Positions 7,816-15,147 of a stretch of DNA of 46,723 bases are shown in pieces. The stretch is from an uncultured Lachnospiraceae bacterium (GTDB taxonomy: Bacteria; Bacillota; Clostridia; Lachnospirales; Lachnospiraceae). Every line of letters starts with the position of its first letter. The first letter of the stretch is position 1. Where the stretch lies: assembly GCA_946414825.1 (NCBI GenBank), contig CAMKQB010000006.1, positions 1 through 46,723 on the forward strand, in the 5' to 3' direction. The position numbers and the translations under genes are program-made. The notes beneath the pieces are model-generated. The model saw only the letters and a program-made list of their open reading frames with translations. It did not search any database and was not told where the DNA came from.

Positions 7816-9279
7816 CTAATCTCCCTCAGTATCTGACACAGTCGACTGATCACTGATCATGCTGTAATACTTAAGAGGATTTACGTATTCTCCATTTTCT
7901 CTTACCGCGAAATGTAAATGCGGTCCAGTGGATACACCAGTATTTCCGGAGTAGCATATCGTCTGTCCTGGAGATACTGTCATTCCTTCAGTTACTGCAA
8001 AATCCGATAAATGGAAATAACATGATGATATACCGCTACCATGATCAACAATAACAGCATTTCCACCACTTCCAAGATATCCTACATATATAACAGTACC
8101 ACTCGCTACTGCTACGATAGGGCTGCCCATACTACATGGTATATCTATTCCTCTATGGTAGGAGGTAGCACCTGCAGTTGGCGCAACTCTAGGTCCATAG
8201 TAAGACGAAATATTAGAACTAGAAGGACAAGGCCATAGGAACTGTTCCCCTGAATATACCAGACCTGTTCCACCATTCATTGTAAAGGATACTCGGTAAC
8301 TAGCCTCAATATTAGCTATTTGGGCCGCCTGAGCTTGTTCAATTGCTTCCAGACTCTGAATCTCAGCCTTCTTTGCAGCTATATCCGCCTCATAACTATC
8401 TATCTGATCCTGCTTAACTTCTGCAAGAGTCTGTAGGGATTCCTGTTTAGCCGAGTATGCTTCCTGCAGAACGCTCATATCATCAACAATAACATCAAGG
8501 AGTGCCTGCTTATCAGATAACAGCTGTTTTGCATCTGTATAATCCTTAAGAACTGTCTGATCATACTCTTCAACAGCCTGTATATATTCTGACTTATTAA
8601 CTATATCCATATAGTCAACCGCATTAAACAGGGCGTCTAAATAACTGTATGAGCCATTCTCATACTCTTCCTTGATATGCATCTTAAGCATCTGATACTG
8701 TTTATCCTGAGCCGCCTCAGCTGCTTCAATATCTGAAGTAAGCTGAATCTGCATATCATTTGCCTCAGCCTGCTTCTCTTCCAGTTCATCTAGCTTATCC
8801 TGATATTCAATTATCATATCATCCAGCTCGCGAAGTCGGGTTATAAAGTCGTTCTGACTCTCCAGAATCGAATTCAGATCCTTCTGAAGTGCGTTCTTCT
8901 CTTGAATCGTATCAGTATACTCGGTTGTAAGAGCCGCCAGATCTGCTGATGATATCGGACTAAATGTTGGCGCAACCACATTTCCTGAGTTTCCACCTGA
9001 GTTTTCAGATGGAGTAACAGTTGGAGTACTCTGTGACTCAGTTGTCTGTTGCTCAGTAGTTGTTTCTGTAGTCGCTTCAGTACTTTCTGTTGTCACTTCT
9101 TGAGTAGCTTCTGTAGTTACTTCCTCAGTTGCCTCAGTTGTTACTTCGCCTTCCGATGTCTCATCCGCATATACCACATAGGATATGTTATCCTTACCCG
9201 GCATCATGCATGCCACATACATGATTGACACAAGAACCAGAGCTAGAATGATATCACTGATTATCATTCTTTTATCCAT
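7816..9279 (-). CDS. FtsEX-associated M23 peptidoglycan endopeptidase with coiled coil
   Basis: This 487-aa exported protein has an uncleaved-looking N-terminal membrane segment (about 5-25), a Thr/Glu-rich low-complexity linker (about 43-90) and a long coiled coil (about 110-330). A C-terminal LytM/M23 domain lies at about 350-475. The Zn ligands look intact: HRGIDIP (His and Asp) and HLHF. It therefore appears to be an active endopeptidase, unlike the degenerate EnvC activator, although the coiled-coil-plus-LytM layout is the same. It lies directly downstream of ftsX, and FtsEX is known to control such hydrolases through their coiled coils during division. GAGGAAAATAT precedes ATG 9279. Confidence 0.92.
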   Translation of the reverse strand: MDKRMIISDIILALVLVSIMYVACMMPGKDNISYVVYADETSEGEVTTEATEEVTTEATQEVTTESTEATTETTTEQQTTESQSTPTVTPSENSGGNSGNVVAPTFSPISSADLAALTTEYTDTIQEKNALQKDLNSILESQNDFITRLRELDDMIIEYQDKLDELEEKQAEANDMQIQLTSDIEAAEAAQDKQYQMLKMHIKEEYENGSYSYLDALFNAVDYMDIVNKSEYIQAVEEYDQTVLKDYTDAKQLLSDKQALLDVIVDDMSVLQEAYSAKQESLQTLAEVKQDQIDSYEADIAAKKAEIQSLEAIEQAQAAQIANIEASYRVSFTMNGGTGLVYSGEQFLWPCPSSSNISSYYGPRVAPTAGATSYHRGIDIPCSMGSPIVAVASGTVIYVGYLGSGGNAVIVDHGSGISSCYFHLSDFAVTEGMTVSPGQTICYSGNTGVSTGPHLHFAVRENGEYVNPLKYYSMISDQSTVSDTEGD

Positions 9280-9301
9280 ATATTTTCCTCATGATACTTT
9301 A

Positions 9302-9324
9302 GGACCTGCAGAAACTGCAGGTCC
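9302..9324. other. Perfect 10-bp stem hairpin between ftsX and the M23 gene
   Basis: GGACCTGCAG (9302-9311), loop AAA, CTGCAGGTCC (9315-9324). There is no T-run on the minus strand after it, so it is unlikely to be a full terminator; it may be an mRNA processing or stability hairpin that sets the ratio of FtsX to hydrolase. Confidence 0.5.
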
Positions 9325-9331
9325 CTGATAA

Positions 9332-10240
9332 TTAAATCTTCAAATGTTTCTTGGTAGTTATTAAACTTCCGAAAAATCCTATTCCAATACCTATAAGTAA
9401 TGTAATTGGAATCAGGGACTTAAACATATCCCAAGGTGCCGCAAATTCAAACAAACTATTAAGTATTGAGAACTTTCCAGCTATGTAATTGATTACTATA
9501 TCATACAGATAATACAGAAGTATAAGTGGTACTATAGAACCGAGTAGTCCGATTATTATACCTTCAATAATGAATGGTGCTCTGATGAAGCTATTAGTTG
9601 CTCCAATCAGCTTCATTATTCTTATCTCTTCACGTCTTACTGTAATACCAATAGTAATTGTATTATTTATCAGGAATACAGAAACTAGTAAAAGTATAAG
9701 GATGATACCAAAGGATGCATATCCCACAAAAGCATTTATGGCAGATATACTATCTGCAGTATATGTTGAGCTGCTGACCTTTCTGACTCCATCTATGCTT
9801 TCAAGGAACTGTATGAAGTCGGCCTGCTTACTCGCATCAGTAAGTGTAACCTTATATGATGCAGAGTGTGCCAGTGGGTTATCATCACCAAATGCTGCTC
9901 TTGCTGCCTCTGGATCATCATAGGTCTGCTCAGAAAACTCTTCCCACGCCTGTTCAGGGGAAATGTAATCTATAGTGTTGACCTCTTTTCTAGTCTTTAT
10001 CTGTTCTCCTATCAGGTTGATAGATGACTCTGTCAGACCCTCATCGAAGAAAACAGATATCGATATACTGCTCTCAATCTTATGAATAGCAGCACGGAAA
10101 TTAACTAAAACACAATAAAATAGTCCAAATACGAATAGACATGCAATAATAGTTCCTATTGATGCGAGTGAGAAGAGGAAATTTCTTCTGATATTCTTCA
10201 CACCTTGTCTTATGCTATAACCGACAGAACTAATCTTCAT
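9332..10240 (-). CDS. ftsX: Cell division ABC transporter permease-like protein FtsX
   Basis: FtsX is the membrane partner of FtsE; together they transmit ATP hydrolysis to extracellular peptidoglycan hydrolases. The 302-aa protein has the expected topology: one membrane segment at about 22-48, a large extracellular loop (about 50-170, including SVFFDEGLTESSINLI), then three segments at about 175-200, 225-250 and 275-297. The MacB/FtsX-type motif TITIGITVRREEIRIMKLIGAT precedes the second extracellular loop. It overlaps ftsE by 11 bp and is followed by the M23 hydrolase gene. Confidence 0.96.
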   Translation of the reverse strand: MKISSVGYSIRQGVKNIRRNFLFSLASIGTIIACLFVFGLFYCVLVNFRAAIHKIESSISISVFFDEGLTESSINLIGEQIKTRKEVNTIDYISPEQAWEEFSEQTYDDPEAARAAFGDDNPLAHSASYKVTLTDASKQADFIQFLESIDGVRKVSSSTYTADSISAINAFVGYASFGIILILLLVSVFLINNTITIGITVRREEIRIMKLIGATNSFIRAPFIIEGIIIGLLGSIVPLILLYYLYDIVINYIAGKFSILNSLFEFAAPWDMFKSLIPITLLIGIGIGFFGSLITTKKHLKI

Positions 10241-10916
10241 CTACATAACCTCCCTTCTGAACGTCACTTACTACCACGCCCTTCTTCAAGGTTATGACTC
10301 TCTTCTTCATAACATTTACTATTTCCTTGTTATGAGTAACTACTACAACTGTAGTGCCCTTTGCATTTATTTCATCCAGGAGGTTCATAACATCCCATGA
10401 ATGCTTAGGATCCAGGTTTCCTGTAGGCTCATCCGCCAAAATGATATCTGGCTTGTTAACAAGTGCTCTTGCAAGCGCTACTCTCTGCTGCTCACCACCA
10501 GATAACTGTCTAGGATATGACTTATACTTAGCCTCAAGTCCTACAAGGGAGAGAACTGCTGGAACACGGCGCTTGATATATCTGTTAGGAGTCTCTATAA
10601 CTCGCTGTGCAAATGCCACATTCTCGTATACGGTTCTATCCTTCAGGAGTCTGAAGTTCTGGAATACAACTCCTATCTTACGTCTTACCTTATGAATTCT
10701 ATTCTTACGAATCTTAGAATAATCATAACCGGCAACCTCGATATGACCCTTGGTTGGAACCAGTTCCCTAAGCAGGAGCTCAATAAATGTTGTCTTACCA
10801 GATCCAGTAGATCCAACAACAAATACAAATTCTCCTTTCTCAATGTTGATGTTAACATCCTTCAGAGCAACTGTGCCTGTAGGATATTTCATCGTAACAT
10901 TTTGCATTTTAATCAT
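10230..10916 (-). CDS. ftsE: Cell division ATP-binding protein FtsE
   Basis: This 228-aa ABC ATPase has Walker A GSTGSGKTTF, Q-loop FQNFRLL, signature LSGGEQQRVALARAL, Walker B IILADEPTGNLDP and the switch histidine in VVVVTHNKEIV. It couples ATP hydrolysis to FtsX and hence to the downstream M23 peptidase. It begins 30 bp after the stop of the PucR-type regulator and overlaps ftsX, so regulator, ftsE and ftsX are likely co-transcribed. Length and motifs are fully typical. Confidence 0.97.
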   Translation of the reverse strand: MIKMQNVTMKYPTGTVALKDVNINIEKGEFVFVVGSTGSGKTTFIELLLRELVPTKGHIEVAGYDYSKIRKNRIHKVRRKIGVVFQNFRLLKDRTVYENVAFAQRVIETPNRYIKRRVPAVLSLVGLEAKYKSYPRQLSGGEQQRVALARALVNKPDIILADEPTGNLDPKHSWDVMNLLDEINAKGTTVVVVTHNKEIVNVMKKRVITLKKGVVVSDVQKGGYVDED

Positions 10917-10946
10917 GATGAAAACCCTTCCTAGCTATTTGTATTT

Positions 10947-12038
10947 CTAAAAATCAAGACTTTCCATATATTTCATATATTTAACAACCATCAGAGCTAT
11001 CTTAAAGGTTATAGCATCCTCGAAGACTCTAAGGTCCAGTCCTGTTGATTTTTCTATCTTATCCAGTCGATATACCAGTGTATTTCTGTGAATATACAGC
11101 TGACGTGATGTCTCTGATACATTCAGACTGTTCTCAAAGAACTTATTAATAGTTGTGAGTGTTTCCTCATCGAACTCGTCAGGAGATTTTCCATCAAATA
11201 TCTCCTTGATGAACATACGGCATAGAGGAATAGGAAGCTGATAGATAAGTCTACCAATTCCAAGATTGCTGTAAGCGATGATATTCTTATCACTGTAGAA
11301 TATCTTGCCTACATCAAGTGCCATCTTAGCCTCTTTGTAGGAACGAGAAACCTCTTTTATCTCATTTACTATAGTACCAAATGCAACATGAACAGAAATC
11401 ATAGCCTCAGTACTAAGCATATCAACTATTATATTTGCAGTCTTGTTGAGGTCGTCATATGTATCTGTTGACTTAACCTCTTTAACAAGAATGATATTCT
11501 TTTCATCAACAGCTGTAATAAAATCTCTAGTTTTAACAGAGAAAATATTTCTTACTGTCTCAAGAGCATTGTTATCCTTCTCAGACTTAGTCTCTATTAT
11601 GAATACACATCTCTTAACATCTGTATCGATGTGAAGCTTTTTAGCTCTATTGTAAATATCAACAAGGAGCAGATTGTCGAGAAGAAGGTTCTTAATGAAG
11701 TTATCCTTATCAGACCGCTCTTTGTAAGCTACAAGAAGATTCTGTATCTGGAACGATGCCAGCTTACCCACCATGTAAGTACTATCTGTATCGCCCTTTG
11801 CGAGGATAATATATTCCAACTGCTTATCATCCTTCACCTTAAAAAACTGATAACCCAGTAATGACTGGCTCTCCGCCTGAGATTGAGCAAATGCTATAAC
11901 AGCATCTTCGTAATCAAGAGGTCCATCCTCTGCTGTTTTTGCGAGAAGTCTACCCTCTACATCCATAACAATCAGGTCGACTTTTGTAATAGCCTGAATG
12001 CCCTCAAGTGTTTCTTGTAAAATCTGATTTGATATCAT
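10947..12038 (-). CDS. PucR/CdaR-type helix-turn-helix regulator
   Basis: This 363-aa regulator ends with a PucR-type HTH (about 305-355: NVSETSRQLYIHRNTLVYRL, then a helix with AITFKIALMVVKYMKY), as in the sugar-diacid regulator CdaR. The N-terminal region (1-130) starts like a diacid-recognition sensor domain (MISNQILQETLEGIQAITKVDLIVMD). The middle (about 140-270) resembles the GGDEF-like domain of this family. Its ligand is unknown. It is the first gene of the run leading into ftsE, 30 bp away, so it may regulate that operon or itself. GGAGTGAGACG precedes ATG 12038. Confidence 0.88.
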   Translation of the reverse strand: MISNQILQETLEGIQAITKVDLIVMDVEGRLLAKTAEDGPLDYEDAVIAFAQSQAESQSLLGYQFFKVKDDKQLEYIILAKGDTDSTYMVGKLASFQIQNLLVAYKERSDKDNFIKNLLLDNLLLVDIYNRAKKLHIDTDVKRCVFIIETKSEKDNNALETVRNIFSVKTRDFITAVDEKNIILVKEVKSTDTYDDLNKTANIIVDMLSTEAMISVHVAFGTIVNEIKEVSRSYKEAKMALDVGKIFYSDKNIIAYSNLGIGRLIYQLPIPLCRMFIKEIFDGKSPDEFDEETLTTINKFFENSLNVSETSRQLYIHRNTLVYRLDKIEKSTGLDLRVFEDAITFKIALMVVKYMKYMESLDF

Positions 12039-12156
12039 CGTCTCACTCCTGTTCTCATATAACCCCTAGTTTTATACCCATTAGAAAATATACGCTAATT
12101 AAGCATACAAATAGAATCACATACGAAGTTATTGTATCACAAAATGCGGCATCAAA

Positions 12157-12190
12157 AAAGAGGAAATGTAGAAAACTACATTTCCTCTTT
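12157..12190 (-). terminator. Terminator downstream of the sugar ABC ATPase
   Basis: A perfect 15-bp stem (12157-12171 with 12176-12190, loop of four) followed on the minus strand by TTTTTT. It separates the msmK-like transcript from the regulator-ftsEX run. Confidence 0.88.
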
Positions 12191-12221
12191 TATATTATTC
12201 AATATAACTAACCCAGTATAC

Positions 12222-12330
12222 GCCGCCTGCCCGTCAAGGCACCCAAGTGCCTTAACGGCACTGCGGCTTACTACGGAAAATTGCTCTGCAATTTTCCTAC
12301 CGTGCTAGATTTGCGAAGCAAATCAAGCAC
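12222..12330. repeat. Three consecutive hairpins after the ABC ATPase gene
   Basis: Hairpin A nests GCCGC/GCGGC (12222-12226, 12263-12267), CCGT/ACGG and AAGGCAC/GTGCCTT with loop CCAA. Hairpin B is a perfect 10-bp stem, GGAAAATTGC/GCAATTTTCC (12275-12284, 12288-12297). Hairpin C pairs GTGCT and GATTTGC with GCAAATC and AGCAC around GAA (12302-12330) and reaches into the stop codon of the ATPase gene. With the terminator at 12157 this fills nearly all of the noncoding gap 12039-12329 apart from the regulator's promoter. It looks like a composite REP-type element. Confidence 0.6.
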
Positions 12331-13442
12331 TAGTTAACAATAATCTCCTCTGATTCCTTATCGAAGATGTGAATCTTTGAAAGATCAAATGCGAACTGTA
12401 CTGTATCTCCAGGTCTAGCAGTTGTACGAGCATTTACTCTAGCTGTGATATCGAACTGATCGATTGTGAAGTACAGATATACTTCAGCACCAAGCATTTC
12501 GTAGATATTGATACGAGCATCAATAACTGACTCAGGTGATGACTCGATGAACAGCTGCTCATCATGTATATCCTCAGGACGGATACCAAGAACAACGTCC
12601 TTGTCAATGAATCCACCAGCGATAAGCTTGTTAGCCTTAGCTTCTGGAACCTTGATTGAATGTGAACCAAACATAAGAAGTACATCAGCGCCTGACTTAA
12701 CAACCTTACAATCGATGAAGTTCATAGGTGGCATACCCATGAATCCGGCAACGAAGAGGTTGCATGGATGATCATAAAGGTTCTGAGGTGTATCAACCTG
12801 CTGGATGATACCATCCTTCATAACTACGATTCTTGTACCAAGAGTCATAGCCTCTGTCTGGTCATGTGTAACGTAGATGATTGTTGTCTGAAGTCTCTGA
12901 TGAAGCTTTGAGATCTCAACACGCATCTGAACACGAAGCTTAGCATCCAGGTTTGAAAGAGGCTCATCCATAAGGAATACCTTTGGCTCACGAACGATTG
13001 CACGTCCCATAGCAACTCTCTGTCTCTGACCTCCTGAAAGAGCCTTTGGCTTACGATCAAGAAGGTGCTCGATTTCAAGAATCTTAGCTGCCTCATGAAC
13101 CTGCTTATCAATCTTCTCCTTTGGGACCTTTCTCAGCTTAAGTCCGAATGCCATGTTATCATAAACTGACATATGTGGATACAGAGCATAGTTCTGGAAT
13201 ACCATCGCGATATCTCTGTCCTTTGGCTCTACATCGTTACAAAGCTTATCACCGATCCAGAGCTCACCAGAACTGATATCCTCAAGTCCAGCGATCATTC
13301 TTAGGGTTGTTGACTTACCACATCCTGAAGGACCAACGAAGATAACAAACTCCTTATCCTCGATATCAAGATTGAAGTCCTTAACAGCATTAAAGCCGTT
13401 TGGGTAAATCTTGTAAATGTTCTTTAACTGTAATCCTGCCAT
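12330..13442 (-). CDS. msmK: Sugar ABC importer ATPase, MsmK/UgpC family
   Basis: This 370-aa ATPase energizes carbohydrate uptake transporters of the CUT1 class. It carries Walker A GPSGCGKST (near 38), signature LSGGQRQRVAMGRAI, Walker B VFLMDEPLSNLDAKLR and the switch His in YVTHDQTEAM. A C-terminal TOBE/MalK regulatory region lies at about 240-365 (GIRPEDIHDEQLF). No permease or binding-protein gene is nearby, so it probably serves several sugar importers, as MsmK does in streptococci. TAGGAGGATATAATA precedes ATG 13442. A 20-bp palindrome lies about 120 bp upstream. Confidence 0.93.
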   Translation of the reverse strand: MAGLQLKNIYKIYPNGFNAVKDFNLDIEDKEFVIFVGPSGCGKSTTLRMIAGLEDISSGELWIGDKLCNDVEPKDRDIAMVFQNYALYPHMSVYDNMAFGLKLRKVPKEKIDKQVHEAAKILEIEHLLDRKPKALSGGQRQRVAMGRAIVREPKVFLMDEPLSNLDAKLRVQMRVEISKLHQRLQTTIIYVTHDQTEAMTLGTRIVVMKDGIIQQVDTPQNLYDHPCNLFVAGFMGMPPMNFIDCKVVKSGADVLLMFGSHSIKVPEAKANKLIAGGFIDKDVVLGIRPEDIHDEQLFIESSPESVIDARINIYEMLGAEVYLYFTIDQFDITARVNARTTARPGDTVQFAFDLSKIHIFDKESEEIIVN

Positions 13443-13560
13443 TATTATATCCTCCTAAATAGCTATTCGCAAATTACGTTCTTTAACAACTTGTAACATA
13501 ATACCCCTTTTTGTTTTTTAAAACTATGTCTTTGTTGCATAAATAATTTGAATAATGTTT

Positions 13561-13580
13561 GGTCATAATGCACATTGACC
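13561..13580. promoter_or_regulatory. 20-bp palindrome upstream of msmK-like gene
   Basis: GGTCA and TGACC arms with inner AATG/CATT form a near-perfect palindrome between the terminator of the LytR_C gene and the ATPase gene. It could be an operator for a dimeric regulator. The surrounding gap 13443-13685 otherwise shows only the terminator and AT-rich presumed promoter sequence. Confidence 0.4.
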
Positions 13581-13605
13581 TGTATTTTATGTATATTTTA
13601 AACAA

Positions 13606-13630
13606 AAAAGGCGTTTAAACAACGCCTTTT
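13606..13630 (-). terminator. Terminator of the LytR_C-domain gene
   Basis: AAAAGGCGTT (13606-13615) pairs with AACGCCTTTT (13621-13630) around a 5-base loop; on the minus strand it runs into TTTTTTG. Confidence 0.85.
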
Positions 13631-13685
13631 CAACCTTTGTTTTTGTGATACTTTAACCAAATTATTACAATTATGTTAACGAATT

Positions 13686-14261
13686 TTATTGGGTAATGAT
13701 GTCATCTGAGGCCCCGATTATTAAAAATGCCTGTACTCCGTCAGTAGGAATATCGCACGCTACCTCATTCGCCGGAAGCACCTCCAGCTTTGCGTTTGGA
13801 AGGATTTCAGCCAGTCCTCCGGCTGTACCTTCTTCAACTACAACTATTTTAGATGACTCCAGTGGATCCTTGGTATAATTGCCTGCTTGCACATTTGTAT
13901 ATCCAAGTTCTGTCAACTTATCCTTCCATGCTCCTGCCAGTCCACTGGTTGCAGTTGCATTTAGCACTACAATAGAAGCATCGTATGGAAGACCTTCCGG
14001 TTGTTTGGCCGCCTCAGCGTCCTCATATAACAGCGCATCTGTATCTGTAGGCTTTGCATTCAGGAGCTCGTCCTCCTGATTATCCTCAAATGCCGAATCA
14101 TCCGCTTTCTTCTCAGTTTCATTTGTTCTATCTAATATAACTGCCTTTATAAGGTAAGCACTCATCGCTAGAATCACAAGTCCAAGTATAATTACAACCG
14201 CCTTGAGAAAAAAGGAAAAGAATAGTCCCACAGCAGTTTGTTGTTTCTTTTGTTTAGCCAC
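13686..14261 (-). CDS. Membrane-anchored LytR_C-domain protein
   Basis: This 191-aa protein has a Lys/Gln-rich cytoplasmic start, one membrane segment (about 12-33) and an acidic linker (about 38-75). A LytR C-terminal domain follows (about 85-185: ASIVVLNATATSGLAGAWKDKL, then SSKIVVVEEGTAGGLAEIL). The domain is often attached to LytR-CpsA-Psr ligases, but the catalytic LCP domain is absent here. Function in the envelope is unknown. It is divergent from the SDR gene and has its own terminator. Start ATG 14261 is preceded by TAGGAGGCG. Confidence 0.82.
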   Translation of the reverse strand: MAKQKKQQTAVGLFFSFFLKAVVIILGLVILAMSAYLIKAVILDRTNETEKKADDSAFEDNQEDELLNAKPTDTDALLYEDAEAAKQPEGLPYDASIVVLNATATSGLAGAWKDKLTELGYTNVQAGNYTKDPLESSKIVVVEEGTAGGLAEILPNAKLEVLPANEVACDIPTDGVQAFLIIGASDDIITQ

Positions 14262-14383
14262 GTTACGCCTCCTAATTAACCTCTATACAGCATAGAAGTA
14301 TAGCAAACCATCGCCCTTATTGCAATGAATTTTCATATGAGATAAAATAGATACATAGAACTCCAGCATCGATTTTAAATGCA

Positions 14384-14389
14384 TATAAT
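14384..14389 (+). promoter_or_regulatory. -10 element of the SDR-CARF operon
   Basis: TATAAT, 17 bp before the SDR start codon, with ACGAGG as ribosome site. The -35 region is poor. The gap 14262-14406 also holds the promoter of the divergent LytR_C gene. Confidence 0.4.
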
Positions 14390-14406
14390 AACGAGGAAAT
14401 ATATCT

Positions 14407-15132
14407 ATGGAAAGAATACTTATTACGGGAGCATCTCGCGGAATTGGCAGGCAAATAGCCATAAGTTCAGCTAAAACTGGTAGATTCGAGTCTATTATAC
14501 TTAATTCCCGTAGGTCTGAAGCCCTACTAGAGGAAGTCGCAAAGGAAATATACGAGATAAACCCTTCTATAAGATGCAGCCTGTCCATCGGAGACGTTGG
14601 CAATTACGACTACATTCACGATTTGCACCAGAAATATGGTAATATTGACGTTCTTATTAATAACGCCGCCATCTCCATCACCGGGCTTCTAATAGATATG
14701 ACTCTAGAGGAGTGGAATTCTATCATTTCAACAAATCTTTCTTCTATATATAATACTTGTCACGAATATCTGCCAGCCATGATCTCGGCTAAATCCGGAC
14801 AGATTATCAATATATCCTCGGTATGGGGTATCGCAGGAGCCTCCTGCGAGGTGGCTTATAGTGCAACAAAGGGCGCAGTCAACTCATTTACGAAGGCTCT
14901 GGCCAAGGAGGTTGCCCCAAGCAACATTCAGGTAAATGCTCTCGCTCTTGGTATAGTAGATACAGAAATGAATAGTCACCTGTCCGAAGAGGATATAGAG
15001 GATATATGTGGCGATATTCCAGCAGGAAGAATGCTTCGACCTGAGGAGGTCGCAGATGCAGTAACTAAGCTATTACAGATGCCCGCCTATCTGACAGGCG
15101 AGATAATAACTATTGATGGGGGATGGCTCTAA
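14407..15132 (+). CDS. Short-chain dehydrogenase/reductase (YmfI/FabG-like)
   Basis: This 241-aa classical SDR uses NAD(P)H to reduce a carbonyl substrate that cannot be named. Motifs: the cofactor-binding TGASRGIG at the N-terminus, NNAA near 85, the catalytic Ser in INISSVWG, and YSATK (Tyr and Lys), plus the C-terminal LTGEIITIDGGWL typical of FabG-like reductases. It is shorter than many FabG proteins only by a few residues. The CARF gene follows after 15 bp with its own AAAGGAGG, so the two form an operon. Whether the reductase has a role with the CARF protein is unknown. Confidence 0.9.
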   Translation: MERILITGASRGIGRQIAISSAKTGRFESIILNSRRSEALLEEVAKEIYEINPSIRCSLSIGDVGNYDYIHDLHQKYGNIDVLINNAAISITGLLIDMTLEEWNSIISTNLSSIYNTCHEYLPAMISAKSGQIINISSVWGIAGASCEVAYSATKGAVNSFTKALAKEVAPSNIQVNALALGIVDTEMNSHLSEEDIEDICGDIPAGRMLRPEEVADAVTKLLQMPAYLTGEIITIDGGWL

Positions 15133-15147
15133 AAGGAGGTTTAACTT

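Noticed and set aside
12313-12319. The shared GCGAAGC at 209-215 and 12313-12319 as proof that the two hairpin regions are one repeat family
   Set aside because: Seven bases are too short, and the surrounding stems differ in sequence.
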